Origin: Periplaneta americana | Lineage: Eukaryota > Arthropoda > Insecta > Blattodea > Blattidae | Length of the DNA: 64,000 bases | Assembly (NCBI RefSeq): GCF_040183065.1 | Contig: NC_091130.1 | Location: 128,813,914-128,877,913 of the forward strand | Direction: 5' to 3' | Shown: one piece after another, positions 1 to 11,925 of the stretch | Layout: each line of letters starts with the position of its first letter | Numbering within the stretch: position 1 is the first letter of the stretch | Translations under genes and position numbers: made by a program | Notes under the pieces: model-generated | What the model was told of the DNA's origin: nothing | What the model saw: the letters and a program-made list of their open reading frames with translations, nothing else | Databases searched by the model: none

Positions 1-353
1 TACAGGGCTTGAGAACTAAGAACTAAAAAAACATATACCGATAATATGCTTATTGCTTCATTAATGATAGCCTATTAGATAAGCAATTTTACAATTGTAT
101 GATACTGAATGGGCTATGACTGTTATGAATGTCAAGGCGTATATGTATGAGAGGAAAGAAATTATAACCTATATTAAAGTGCTGTTAGTGTTCTTAATTG
201 AATGACTGAAGTGGTACACAGTATATATTTAAGTTAAATATAGGTATTATATGTTATAATACAACTGAAATTTGATCCTAGACATTTTGGAAAGGGATGT
301 CCGTTGTGTTAATCATATATATACTAATACTGATTTTTCTTTATATATTGCAG
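1..353. other. intron 5' of lola exon 1
   Basis: AT-rich sequence with no coding signal. It ends in a T-rich tract and CAG (acceptor AG at 352-353), so it reads as the end of an intron leading into the first finger exon. Confidence 0.7.
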
Positions 354-691
354 GTGATCCCGATAATTGGTATAGTAATCTACAAGAACAACAAACACAG
401 CATTACTACCAGATGGAGCATAAATTAAAACCTGGCCGTAGTAGCCACAGTACTACCTCTATTACTGAACAGAGACCATTCTCTTGCCCACGTTGTAACA
501 AAGTGTATAATTGGAGGACTAACCTCCTAAGGCATATAAGACTAGAATGTGGCAAAGCCCCCAAATTTCATTGTTCTTATTGTCCATATAAAACGAAACA
601 AAAAAGTCATCTCACTCGTCATATTGCTGGCCGACATAGGAATTTGAACTTAAGTGAATTCCCACAAGTACAATATGATGGTGATTATTAA
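354..691 (+). CDS. lola: lola alternative terminal exon 1 (C2HC + C2H2 fingers)
   Basis: Alternative 3' coding exon of the BTB-zinc-finger transcription factor Lola, a nuclear DNA-binding regulator of axon guidance and neural identity in flies. The exon starts after the acceptor at 352-353; two bases complete a codon begun upstream (phase 1), and about 111 residues follow to TAA. The finger pair lies at about 485-637. Finger 1 is C-x2-C-x12-H-x4-C with the family signature RLECGK after its histidine. Finger 2 is C-x2-C-x12-H-x4-H. The stretch before the fingers is polar linker. The in-frame ATG at 272 lies in the intron and is not used in this model. All eight zinc ligands are present. Which Drosophila isoform it matches I cannot say. 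Confidence 0.88.
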
Positions 692-1030
692 GAACCGGAA
701 CGTAAGAAATTCTTTCATTTATTGCGAATTATTGCAATAGAAAGTGTTTGGTACTGGTATGCACATCTTAATCTTAAGCTGCATTCACTACATACTGATT
801 GCCTGATGTTCATAGGATGTAGTCACTTCATGAAGAATGTTTTATTTATGTTACTTTGTTACGTCAGGATTGTACTTAATAATTCCAATGCTTGAGTTAC
901 ATTTTGGTGTAGGATATTTTTACGTACTGTTTAATTATAAGATATAAAATGTTCCTTATAAGGGTCCAATTGGATAATAATGTTGGTTATCTTTTAATAT
1001 TTGGGCCTTTTTAACTTATATAGTGCTCAA

Positions 1031-1065
<35 letters not shown>

Positions 1066-1540
1066 TTAGAAGGTAGAATGTTTACTGTCTCATTATATAA
1101 AGCAGCCGGGAAGAAATATTAACTGTTCAAACAAAATCTTAGTGACATTATTATGGGGGAAAAAGGAAGTTTTCAGTAAATGTTAATAAATATAGTTAAT
1201 ACTTTTGTTTATAGAAACAAATTCAAAGCAACATTGAATGTAATAAAATAAGCGTCAAATAGTAGAGAAACTAAAACTAGGTGGCATATGCCCACAAATT
1301 TTGTTTGTTGAAAAAAATAATCGAAATTGGCTTTAAATACAAAGTTGTTCAAAATCACTACAATAAAACAATAGCACACTAAAACTGTGTGAGTTAGAAA
1401 TACCATTAAGCTCATAGAAAGTAATAACATGAGGCTTGACAATAGATTTATCAATCAATCAATTCATTTCAGCCATGTTTCTCTTTTTTCTGCTGTTCAT
1501 TTAAATTCTTCGTAGTTACACTACATTCTACTAAGCATGT
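692..1540. other. 3' UTR and intergenic spacer with a poly-T tract
   Basis: Sequence after the exon 1 stop. It has no open frame worth calling and probably holds the 3' UTR of this isoform. A run of about 32 T lies near 1029-1061; read on the other strand it could be the A tail of a lost retroelement. Confidence 0.5.
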
Positions 1541-1543
1541 CTT

Positions 1544-1785
1544 TCATGAATTTTCTTCTCGGTTTTCCTCTTTCTTTCTTGCCAAGTACTTTCCTCTCCA
1601 ATATACTAAGTAAAAAGGTACTTTGATTATATAATCAAAGAACTTTATATTTACTTTTTCTAATTTCTTCATTAATGTTCCATTTTCCTTTACTGTCTTT
1701 AGAACTTCAGTATTTGAGACTTCATCTCTCCAACTGACTTTCAACAGTCTGTGCCAGATCCACATTTCCGTGGCTTGTAACTGAT
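1544..1785 (-). mobile_element. LINE fragment, C-terminal coding remnant
   Basis: The minus-strand frame reads ATEMWIWHRLLKVSWRDEVSN, then a degraded GKYLARK stretch. This matches the motif that follows the reverse transcriptase in many arthropod non-LTR elements (EMWIWRR-L-ISW-D-V-N-EVL). Only about 80 codons remain, with no reverse transcriptase or endonuclease. It is an old truncated copy. Confidence 0.6.
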
Positions 1786-4083
1786 TTTTTTCTTAGTTTA
1801 CAACTTGTCAACTTTTGCATCTACATAAAAATACGCTTTAGATAAATTTTTTGATAAATATTTTCTTTATTTAGATGTTTATGTGGCAGCAGGTCAATAC
1901 AGGTAATTGTTTTTTATTAATGAAGGCTTGTTTAGCTAAAGCAGTCCTGCTTTCAATTTTGACTGCACTTTTTTATTATTCGTTCTGAAACTGTAGAGGT
2001 AATAGAATTGATTACTGCCTTCTGTTTTAACATTTTCAATGTTGATGTTGGCAGGAAGGTTTGGTGTTTTGTAAATAATATAAATTTCGGTACAGTAATA
2101 TTGTTTTATTATTCATCACAATATTTATTTTATTATCTGTTGTAGTTTGAAGTTGTCTATAATACAAAAGTACACTGTGAAGAATAATTTGGGATTATCA
2201 GCCATGTCTTGAGATTTATTGTCTTTGACATTTCGGAACTGACAGATTCCATCGTCAGGGTCGTATTGTCTAATATCTGAAAGATTTATTTTTTGTTTTT
2301 GCTTTGTTGTACCTGACTAGCTCAGTTTTGGATGCAAAGGATCCGACAGGGTAAGCAAGATCCTTCACGTCTTAGCTAATTCGACCCTAACACTGGTAGT
2401 GAAAGTTGTATTTCTAAAATAACAGAGAGAACAACTCTCAAAACACAGTTGTGCGAATTTGTATGTTCCAAAAATGAATTATATAATGAGAAAGTAAATG
2501 TAGTATTTCGTTTTAAAACATGATTTAATTACGATTCAATTTTTTTTTTCATATGAAAGATCATTTTGCACTTAATTGATTCTTCAGTCTTTTCAGGAGT
2601 TTGAAAACTTTGTGGCCATGTTTTGACAAGACATTTAATAATCCTATTGTATAATTTGTTTACTTTTGTACACACATCTGATTTTATTGCTCATTATAAG
2701 TAAGTATACTGTAAGGTGTGCCAGTAAATTGAAATATGCAGGATATAGTACAGTAAAATAAACAGACTTCACTTGATGAACTGAATGGAAATGTAACACT
2801 GTACGAAATGAAAAAAAAGAAAGAAAAAACCTTTATCATAGCATGTTTACATGCTCAAACTTCTTTAGCTAATAATTTGGCATATGCCTCTGAAAAATAA
2901 TGGTTTCAATTATGTAAGAGACTATTAAAACTAAGCACTTAGAGTTTGTGTGAGATTTCTAGATTAAAGTAATTTTCTGGTTTTGTGTGCCGTAGAAAGA
3001 GAAAGGTACCAAAGAAAACTGTTCCAAAAGTATAGACAAAGAATAAATATAATTACTCTTGCCAATGTTATTTTTAAAAGCTAGTCTGTACAGTACTTAG
3101 TAATTATATTGTTACTTAATAGTTACGAATAATTAGAAAAGTAATCCTATGTCAGAGCGATAAAATACTATTATTGTAAGATTTACCAATAGTCATTATG
3201 CTTATTTTAGATGTGAGAGTGTACTTAATCTTGAATCCAAAAGGTATGGCATAGAATACCAGTATTTAGGTGTTTATATATTAATCTTTGTGCAGAGTGC
3301 AACATGTTTCTTGTTTGGTAGAAGAAAGAGCTTATTTTGTTTAAATATTTTCTCTTAGTAGATAAAATATTAGCAACAAGAAATGGCTTATCTCACGACA
3401 CAACATTCCTAATAAATCAGTCATACAGTATGTTGAAAAACACCTATCTATTACCACGTTATCCAAAGACATTTATCATGCTTACAGTATACCATTTAAA
3501 ATAAAAATTCCTTTGAAAGCATTCATTAATTTCGAATTGGCTGTAGGCTATACACTGTATTTAATTTTGAAAAACTCTAAGAAGTCCAATTTAAACACAC
3601 AGTGTTCTACATACATGTAAATCTTTAATTAATTGTTTAAAATAAAGTATAATAAAAATGTAACATATCAGTTATTTACGTAACTTTCGTGTAAAGTCAA
3701 CATTTTTGCATGGGTGGAAAGATTCTCAGAACGACCCACAGGCACGAGTGAAAAAAAAAACCCATGTTACACATAACTTCACATAATATTATTTATTAGC
3801 ATAACAAAAAGATGCATTTTATAGAAGAAATTTATTCTGTTATAATAATAACATAACCTACAATGTTCAAAGAGATCAATCTTTAGTAGGTTAAAGTAGA
3901 TCATGAATCAATTTTTAATATTAATAATTTCTATAATGACAAGTGATATGATACAAGGTCCTTAATATATATGGCTGCCATAGCACGGGATCTGACTTCC
4001 AGGAGATAGGTTAAGCATCAGTCGGTAAAATGTTGCTTACAACGGTGGAAGCAGAAATTAGTTGTGAAACCTACTCTACAGTA
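1786..4083. other. intronic/intergenic DNA without recognised genes
   Basis: About 2.3 kb of AT-rich sequence with only short chance frames. A segment at about 2225-2265 has, on the minus strand, a CUGACGA...GAAA pattern like the Penelope-linked hammerhead motifs elsewhere in the window, but I found no closing stem I. Nothing else stands out. Confidence 0.5.
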
Positions 4084-4260
4084 GATATTAGATTAGATTA
4101 GATTAGATTAGATCTTTATTAGCCGAATAGAATTACAAGCATTCATGGCGTCGTCAGTACACAAGAAAAATGACATACCATACAATATAATACAAAATTA
4201 GACTTAATTCTAAATAAATTTAACAATTTAATATTATAGGACAAGCTTGATCTTCAGTCT
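4084..4260. repeat. pentanucleotide repeat fused to a dispersed-repeat tail
   Basis: About five copies of GATTA at 4088-4112 are followed by a TTTATTAGCCGAATAGAATTA segment. The layout resembles the 3' end of a retroelement read from the opposite strand (short tandem tail, then 3' UTR). No coding part is left. The family was not recognised. Confidence 0.4.
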
Positions 4261-5188
4261 CCACTGTTCTATCTAGTATCTTCTCTTTTTGCTTTTCCCT
4301 GTCTTTTCTTCAACTGTGAGTTACCTGAAACATAAATGGTATTGAAAGTATCACCCTTCTGCTTGTATACAAGGTTGATATCGCGAGTATATACCGTATT
4401 GTCATTCACTCATCTAAGCTCATCAACTGAAATTCTTCTTATTTCATGTTCAATATTAGTGTAGAGTTCCATCAATGTGTGCGGATTCGTGCGAAACATT
4501 GTCTTTCAAAATAAAAATCATCTGGTTAAATTAGGGCAACATGACGAAACAATAAAATATTATACCTATTATTCTTCTTGCACTTACCGCACACCATACA
4601 CCAATTTTCTGATCATAATGGGGATTTCATGCAAAATTACAGGTTTTTCGGAAGACTGATTCTAACAATTCTGTGAGTTCGAGTGCCCATTTAGAAGAAA
4701 CCTGAATTCATTACTAGTCTTTATATAGCACTTCTTGAAGGGGTCGCTGCATTGAAATAAGTTTCAATAGAATCTCTTCGAGCAGAATGAGCAGAGTTGT
4801 TTTTAAAGTAACTTTTACAAAGAAAAACTCGTTCTACCACAGTACGATGCTGCACCCCATTTTCAATACACATCTTACCACCACAACAACTCTATTTTAA
4901 CTACTGCATGGATGTGAGTATGTGCCTATGAGTTCTTTGATGATTGTATGATTATGGATTTCAATGTCAGGAGAGTAGAGTAGGGAAGAATCCGTAATGC
5001 TACTGTGGGCCAGTGCAGTGTCATTTCCCCAGGATGCATATGCCATATATGCGGCAGCTATATATTTTAATGACTCTGTATAATAGAGCAGACCATGAAG
5101 TGTGTGATAAAGTTACCTTATTTCACGGTGTTCAGAGAAAGCTTACTTTATATATGCAGAACTTTTCAGAAAACCCCTTTTTATTTCA
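4261..5188. other. spacer without recognised genes
   Basis: Short open frames at 4477-4659 and 5013-5195 have no recognisable domain or splice context, and I treat them as chance. Confidence 0.5.
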
Positions 5189-6060
5189 TGTATAATAATT
5201 TATTGGTGGCTGTCTGAGCTTATCATATACAATACAGGATGAATCAAAAGTCTGGAACCATATAAATATCTTCCATATGGTTGATTTTCGATTACTATAG
5301 GTGTTACTAGTATTTGTAAGACCAAATGCTCTACCAGTGACACATTCGATTCTAGCCCTCAGCTATCTCAGAAGCCGCCATTTTGGATGCAACTTTGAAA
5401 TTTTAAATGGCAAGGGGGACATGTAGGTACTCAAAATCACGTGAAATTTTCTGAAAAAATCAATGGCGCAATCCCTTTTTAGATATCTCTAATCGTTTTT
5501 CTGCTTTCCAAATTTGACATCATAAGTTTACGATTTCATTAACTTATAATAGGTAACACGTCCTAAGTTTCAATTTCCAAATTTTACAGTTTCAGCTTCA
5601 GTTAAGAACCGTCTATTATTTTCAAGATTCCAATTCACTTACGTATTTAATTTCAGAAATGAAAGCCACACACTGTTACAAATGATTTGAGCCTACATCT
5701 ATATTACGAAGATATTGTATCTGCTATGCCTTTTCATAAAGGCCACCAGCCACATGAAACACATTCACTATATTTCTGTACTTATATATGTTTGATCTTT
5801 TTATAATGTGACTTTTATATTAATTTAATGTTTTAACGTAACAATAGGTCAAAGTCTTTTAATAATTCATATCCATATATTTGATACCATATCTGTTAGC
5901 CTTATTAATTGTTATTGTATTCAGAAAGTATATTTAGGCAAATGATCTGAAGATGGCGCAGTGCAGCCAAAAACGTTAATCATCAACATGTAAAATAACA
6001 CTATTGTAATATATATTGTATATGATAAGCTCAGATGGCCACCAATAAATTATTATACAT
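5189..6060. mobile_element. inverted-repeat element, probable Penelope-like footprint
   Basis: A 45-bp sequence at 5189-5235 recurs inverted at about 6014-6060 (core GCCACCAATAAATTATTA). Just inside the right arm, 5943-5982 has the CTGAAGAT...AAAACGTTA layout found at the ends of the better-preserved Penelope-like copies at 22.6 and 53.3 kb. The interior has no reverse transcriptase or endonuclease. The left interior starts with ACAGGATGAATCAAAAG, which looks like the end of an unrelated DNA transposon, so this is probably a composite. Confidence 0.4.
5943..5982 (+). ncRNA. hammerhead-like motif, degenerate
   Basis: Read as RNA: UGAU (stem I 5'), CUGAAGA core, U, GGC/GCC stem II, then AAAA where the consensus is GAAA, a short ACGU stem III, UUA cleavage triplet, and AUCA that pairs with UGAU. 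The order is that of a type I hammerhead. The G-to-A change at the start of the second core box makes activity unlikely. The call rests on the match with the better copy at 22.6 kb. Confidence 0.35.
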
Positions 6061-6134
6061 AATCGTAAAGGCTTATTGGAACATTCAGTATGTCAATAAA
6101 ATTTCCTTTCATTTTGTTAAGGCAACAAATAAAA

Positions 6135-6351
6135 TACCGTAAAGTGGGGTGACTTTGAACGCCGAGGTGACTTTGAACAGCAATTTAGCGCCTTTCTAAA
6201 TTAAATGCTGTACCCAATTGCGAAAAAACTGAACTAATTTATTGACAATTTAAACAGTTTTTTCGCAATTGGGTACAGCATTTAATTTAGAAAGTCGCTA
6301 ACTTACTGTTCAAAGTCACCTCAGCGTTCAAAGTCACCCCACTTTACGGTA
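6135..6351. mobile_element. foldback MITE with about 100-bp arms
   Basis: Near-perfect palindrome: arms at about 6135-6234 and 6252-6351 with a loop of fewer than 20 bp. The ends read TACCGTAAAGTGGGGTGACT in both directions, and a second internal box GAGGTGACTTTGAACAG also repeats inverted. It is flanked by TA and has no coding capacity. It reads as a foldback or MITE of a TA-targeting transposon. The few arm differences suggest a fairly recent insertion. Confidence 0.7.
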
Positions 6352-7482
6352 CTTTAAGTTACATTTTTATTTTTATCAACCTAAGTAAGTAAATAAATAT
6401 AATGCTGTTCCTCAAGTTCAATGCACTTTTAATATACAGTATCTCTAAATTTTGGGCTGTTGAGATAACGGTTCAATTTATTACTGACTACCTACAAGTG
6501 TTGAAAATATATGATCTGAGTCGGTCTATAATTTTATTATCTTTCATTTGATACATTAGTCCTACACTATGTTACACTAAATATTATTCTTCCTTTAGAA
6601 TAATAAAAGAAAAGAAATTATTCCATATACAGTATTTTAGCCTACATGAATTATTTAGATTGTCTTTTAGTACTGATATTTCACATTAGAATAATACTTC
6701 ATGCAAAGCAAGATAATAGCACAGTCACGAAGCTTGAGTTGTGAGGGTGCTAGGAACAACAGACTGTGATGGTACTATTTTGCATTGTCTGTAATGAGGC
6801 GATATTAGCGATCCTAGTGGTTAGCAACTACCTATGGATGCATATTTACTATGTATTGAGCTTCGTGACTGTATATACCGGTACTAGACTGTGATAATAG
6901 AGTGTAATATACAGAACTCCATTTATAATTTAATAGTGGTTACAGCGCACATGAATGCAATACAATATCAGCATTTATATCACCTAGCCCCATAATCTCG
7001 TAATCAGTCATCAGTTCGGTACAGTATTGGACAGAGAATTATTTTAGTAGAAACATAAAATGTATTGGCAAGTGCATTCTTAAGTTTCATCACAGATAAC
7101 CAGAATGTCCCATACCAACCAAGTCATATGTTCATACACCCATTCAAAAGTGTTGTAATAAGAGTTTTATGTTAGACGAAAAAAAAAAAAAAAAACAACA
7201 ACAACAAAGTAAGAAGTTTATTAACAAAAGAAAAGTTACCGTAATCAATATTCAGACAGGATTTTAGTTAAGCGCAGCCCTCTAAAATCACTTAGGAGAT
7301 TATCTCAGGAAGTTAATGTCTTATACACAAAATATCGTTCAGTCCATCAGTAGGTTTACACTGAAACTTCTGAGTGTGTTTCAAAACTTCTTGACTAAAT
7401 GGGAGCCTGTATTCAGAACATAGTCATATTCAACATTTTATGTGATTTCGTCAACTCTCAAAATTTTGTTTCTTCTTCTTAT

Positions 7483-7486
<4 letters not shown>
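6352..7486. other. spacer without recognised genes
   Basis: AT-rich sequence with an A-rich tract near 7181-7206. Nothing else supported. Confidence 0.5.
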
Positions 7487-7519
<33 letters not shown>

Positions 7520-7644
7520 AACAGGCCACTCGGTCTAATACTTGTTAGGAAGACGACGATTATTATTATAATTATTATTATTATTATTATTGTTATTATT
7601 ATTACCGTAACAGGCCACTCGGCCTAATACTTGTTAGGAAGACG

Positions 7645-7689
<45 letters not shown>

Positions 7690-7765
7690 GTAACAGGCCA
7701 CTCGGCCTAATACTTGTTAGGAAGACGACGATTATTATTATTATTATTATTATTATCATCATTAA
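7487..7765. repeat. ATT microsatellite alternating with a LINE-tail unit
   Basis: Three copies of a roughly 43-bp unit (CCGTAACAGGCCACTCGGCC, then TAATACTTGTTAGGAAGACG) at about 7515-7553, 7605-7644 and 7687-7730 are separated by (ATT)n runs. The same unit occurs inverted at 45,797-45,848 beside LINE-type coding sequence (GKRSLGRPKKRW). The array therefore looks like a retroelement 3' end that expanded in tandem with its own ATT tail. Confidence 0.65.
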
Positions 7766-8376
7766 AATAATAAAGACTGAATGTTCCATTACACATAGTT
7801 TGTGCATAGGTTGTAGAGGGCAAGATTCCTAATATTTGTGACGAAACTTACATATGCACTTTTTAACATGTTTTATGGAGTTTTTATTCTGTAAACAAGT
7901 TTTCACTCAGAAACGTTCTGCCTAATACTGACTTTAGCAGGCCATTTTGTAGAATAACTGGATTGTCACGTGCTGCTTTCCCAAAAGGTTGTCACAGTTG
8001 ACACAAGTACCAATAACATATTGCATCGATGTGTGCTCAATAACTACTCTCAAATTATAAATGGATCTCTTTGTATATACCGTAATATCTTTGTCGTACT
8101 GTGCAGAAAAACTCTTTCCATATTAAAATGAGCACTTGATTATGTTCCATTGATAATGACATGAGTGAGTATTTCTTTCTTTAAAAAATTGTTGGATATT
8201 GTATTTCTCTTTCCTACACCTATAAAAGCTATAAAGTTTTAAAAATGTGCATTAAAATATACAGAAGAGAAAAATTAAATTCATGAAATTGTTTGAAATC
8301 TTTTAACTGCTTTCCATAAATCTGTCAAAGAATATGCGTACATTCGTGTGTGCATGCATACATACAGATTTATACA
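7766..8376. other. spacer without recognised genes
   Basis: AT-rich sequence with no coding signal or clear repeat. Confidence 0.5.
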
Positions 8377-8868
8377 TAGTTCAAACTACGGTTGCCAGAT
8401 TGTATTTTTTTTCCGTATTCTTATTTTTTTTTATCTTAAAATATTTCTTTCGTAAATTGACGGTTATCGAAGTTTTTTCCTCCGTAATATAATTATTTTC
8501 AACATGGAGTCTACTAGACCTATATGCAGAGATTTATTTTTATAATGCTATGTAAGAAATAAGTGTTCTGTTGACTTGATAAGGCTAAACTACAAGTATT
8601 TCTCAACTTCAATTAGTTGTGCAGAAAATTTATCTAGAAGAATAAAACTAATACAACATTACTTGAAGCTATCAAGTCATGTGTTCAATATATCATGTCA
8701 GCAATGCTTTCTGTTTTCCTAGGTATACAGCAAATATATATAGACCCAACATACACATTCTGCAAATGTATATTATAATATTAAATGTCTAAAATAGAAT
8801 TAAAAATGGTAATGAGTAATGACCTTATACCTTAAACAATTTAACTATCAATTATAATTATGCTACTA

Positions 8869-10210
8869 CGAGGGGGATCCAGGAAATAACGACCGTTTTG
8901 TTGTAATAACAAAAAAAAAAAAATATTTATTTGAAAAAACAAAGTCTGTTACATAACTGAAGCTTCCTTTACTTCTCTACATAATCACCACCTACATTTA
9001 AACATTTGTCGTATCTGTTCACTAGCTTTAGAATTCCCGTGTTATACTCCTCTGCCGCCAGTTCATTAAGCCAGGTGTTCACTGTCTCCTTCAACTCTTC
9101 ATCACTTCCAAAACGCGTACCACCCAGAAAGTCTTTCAGCTTAGTGAAAAGGTGAAAATCACTAGGAGCAAGGTCTGGACTATAGGGCGGATGATCAAAG
9201 ATTTCCCAACCGAATTGATTGAGCAATTCTCGAGTTGAAGCAGCAGTGTGCGGGCGGGTGTTGTCGTGAAGAAGCACAACTCCTCTCGAAAGCATTCCTC
9301 GCCTCTTGTTTTGGATGGCTCGCCGTAGTTTTCGTGAAGTCTCACAATAACGATTTGCATTGATCGTAGTGCCTTTTGGCATGAAATCCAGCAAAAGAAC
9401 ACCTTTGCGATCCCAAAAGACAGTAGCCATGACTTTTTGTGTTGAGAGAGTCTGTTTGAATTTTCTCGGTTTCTTGGGTGATGAGGGATGATGCCATTGA
9501 CATGATTGGCGCTTGGTCTCTGGGGTGTTGTGAGACACCCAGGTCTCATCACCAGTCACAATTTGATCAAGAAAGGCGTCTCCATCTGTGTGATATCGCA
9601 TCAAGAATGTCAATGCTAAGGCCATTCTCTGAGTTTTGTGTTGGTCACTCAGTTGCCGTGGAACCCATCGTGCACAGATTTTGTGGTAGCCAAGATGTTG
9701 TGACACAATTTCACCAAGCAAAGAACGAGAAATGTCAGGAAAGGCAATATGCAATATGCAATTCGTCGAGTGATGTGCGCCTGTCTTGCAAGATTCTGTC
9801 GTACACTTTAGTCTTCAGGTCTTCTGTGATGAGTGATGGGCATCCGGGTCGAGTTTCATCGTGGACATTTGTTCGCCCATTGTTGAATATTTCGCACCAT
9901 TTTCTCACATTTCTTTCATTCATTACAGTAGCACCATACACTTCTTTCAATTGCCGGTAAATTTCTGCAGGTTTCAAATGTCGGGCATTCAAAAATCGAA
10001 TCACACTCCTCACCTCACAGTCGGCAGGATTATCAATCACGTCATTCATTTTGAAGTAACACAAAATGCACAATGGCGACTTGTTGCAACCAGTACTCAC
10101 AACATTATGAGAACACATGTTAAGGAAGCCAGTTGACCTTCAAACAAGGAAGGGGAGTCAGCTGTGCGGCGGGTATGTGCGAACGGTCATTATTTCCTGG
10201 ATCCTCCTCG
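8869..10210 (-). mobile_element. mariner transposon, nearly complete
   Basis: 1,342 bp flanked by TA on both sides (8867-8868, 10,211-10,212). The terminal inverted repeats of about 28 bp differ at two positions: CGAGGGGGATCCAGGAAATA at the left, CGAGGAGGATCCAGGAAATA read from the right. Length, TA target and transposase motifs are those of the mariner family. It sits inside an older inverted-repeat element. Confidence 0.9.
8969..10049 (-). pseudogene. mariner transposase (DD34D), one frameshift
   Basis: Cut-and-paste transposase of the element at 8869-10,210. The start is taken as MNDVIDNPADC at 10,049. The N-terminal helix-turn-helix part (VRSVIRFLNARHLKPAEIY) runs to about 9740; the catalytic part follows in another frame. 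Catalytic motifs: TGDETW, then LLHDNTRPH, then YSPDLAPSDFHLF, with 34 residues between the second and third aspartates (DD34D). The frame changes where GCATATT is present twice in tandem near 9750; a single copy would keep the frame, so a 7-bp duplication is the break. No other stop was seen in the joined 350-residue region. Confidence 0.88.
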
Positions 10211-10439
10211 TAAATCCCTGAGAAGTTCCATAAATCTTTGTTATTTTTTGTGGATATCTTTCTTTTTATCCTAAAACAAATCTGACAACTCTAGTTCAAA
10301 CTTACAAAAGCTAAAAGACGAAATACTTTCTTAATGGTGAGAGCATTGCACCTTCTATCGTAATGTATAGGTAGAACCATTGAATTAAATTGAATTTAAG
10401 ATGGGGAGGGCTATGACAGCCCTAGCACTGCGACCTGAA

Positions 10440-10850
10440 AGATTTATTGCGCATTTCCGTCATAATATCCTAACAGTTCAATAGTTTGATGTTCTTTATG
10501 AATTGAATCAAACTATGGATTTGGACAGTTGATAGCTCTTCAAGCTGTAGAAAATGTTTTCCAAAGTTGAGAGCTCTTTGATGGGCGAGTGCATTGCAGT
10601 CGCACCATAGATGAGCTACAGACTCATCTCCCTGTGAACAATGAGCACAGCCTGGGTTGATATTATGTCCCATTCTGTACAGGTTCTTCTTCAGGGCACA
10701 GTGTCCTGTAAGGAATCCGACTACCCAGCTGTTTCTTGCTCAATTTTAACAAGTCACTTGACCTGCTTTTATTAAAATCGCTTATGAGAGCCTTAGTGTG
10801 TCTGCAGCCCTCACATGAGCGGTAGCACCATTGCATAGATATTATTAAAA
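10440..10850 (-). mobile_element. LINE fragment, C-terminal cysteine motif
   Basis: The minus-strand frame reads VVGFLTGHCALKKNLYRMG, then CAHCSQGDESVAHLWCDC, i.e. C-x2-C-x8-H-x4-C. This motif follows the RNase H domain in Jockey/R1/I-type non-LTR elements. Upstream sequence to about 10,830 continues in a shifted frame (HTKALISDFNKSRS). It is a truncated, decayed 3' copy. Confidence 0.6.
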
Positions 10851-11772
10851 TTTTTTCGTAAAAATCACATTATTATTTAGGCGCTGATAGAAAGTAGGAA
10901 CACACAAAATTAAAAGTAATATTTATAATCGTTTGTTTCCGTCCCTTAGTATGGTGTAGTAATATCTACACAATCTTACTACCGACTGTTATAGAGAATG
11001 ATAATTCATTGAGACTATTTTCAAAGACAGAAAATTGATTAACTTCGTCATCCCTTCCCTTTCAAACAAATTAGAGGAATGATTGTGACATAGTAGATAA
11101 AGGAAGTACCTAGTTAATTTATATAATGCATGAAATCGAAATATAGTCTGAGCTTCAAGCAGATATTGAAACATCGTAAAAGTCTGCTAGTAAAAGTGAA
11201 TTGGAAACTGCATTAAGTGTCGAGAAATATTTATTTTGAGTAATCTGTGACTGTCATAATTTGTTGAAAATATTAGGTAGCATAAGACTATTCTTGCCAC
11301 AGTTTTTGAGTCACATGGTGTTTTATCATCATTATAGATACTTTTTTGTCTACACAGTTCGTCAGTCATTAAACTTTCGTCACAGTATAAATTGTTGCGA
11401 GCTCATGACACATTTTATAACATTAAAGTTTAAATGATATGCAACTGTTTTCACAACTTCATTTTTGGTAAAGATTTTTATTTCAACATATCTTAAAATT
11501 ATGGGTGAAGGACTTCATAATCTTAAATTTAATTGTTGTCATATTGGCTCAAGAAGGGGGGGGGGGGCTTAGCCCTACCTGAATCTGTCTATGTTCATTT
11601 TTTTCTCTTATACGGAGGAGGGACCCGAATACTTACACTGCAACCTGAGGCTTATTGTGCTACCATTCCTATTCTTATTAATGATTGGGTAGCCAAACGG
11701 CTGTGCTCTAGTATAAGTACAACACACATGCACCATGAACTTAACCCAGGCTTTTATATGGATGATGATAAT
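10851..11772. other. spacer without recognised genes
   Basis: No supported gene. An open frame at 11,533-11,778 begins beside a G9 run and has no known domain. Confidence 0.5.
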
Positions 11773-11925
11773 ATGTAAATTAATGTTGGCGAAATGAGTC
11801 CGAGGTCCAACGCCGAAAATTACCCAGCAATTCTCCTTCAATTGGTTGAGGGATAATCTCGGAAAAACCCCAACTAGGTAATTTGTCCGAACCAGGATTT
11901 AAATCTGGTCGCCCTCAGTCTATGG
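11773..11925 (-). mobile_element. SINE fragment, same family as 61.8 kb
   Basis: Shares the GAAATGAGTCCGAGGTCCAA, TTGAGGGATAATCTCGG and ACTAGGTAATTTGTC blocks with the full SINE at 61,804-62,068, in the same order. The tRNA-like head is cut off after the decayed B box. Old, truncated copy. Confidence 0.6.

Larger units (their letters stand above)
8388..10291. mobile_element. inverted-repeat DNA element with 11-bp target duplication, interrupted by a mariner
   Basis: TAGTTCAAACT occurs directly at 8377-8387 and 10,292-10,302. Just inside, ACGGTTGCCAGATTGT at the left is answered by the inverted GAGTTGTCAGATTTG at the right. With the mariner removed, about 560 bp of non-coding sequence remain. 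A 9-11 bp duplication with G-rich TIRs is typical of Mutator-like elements, so a non-autonomous MULE is a reasonable guess, not proof. Confidence 0.5.

Noticed and set aside
2225-2270. Minus-strand CUGACGA...UUCCGAAAUGUC as a hammerhead
   Set aside because: Core boxes, stem II and a GUC triplet are there, but the flanks that should form stem I are not complementary. Probably a decayed Penelope end.
11533-11778. 81-codon frame after a G9 run
   Set aside because: No domain, and it overlaps a frame of similar length on the other strand; the region borders a SINE fragment.
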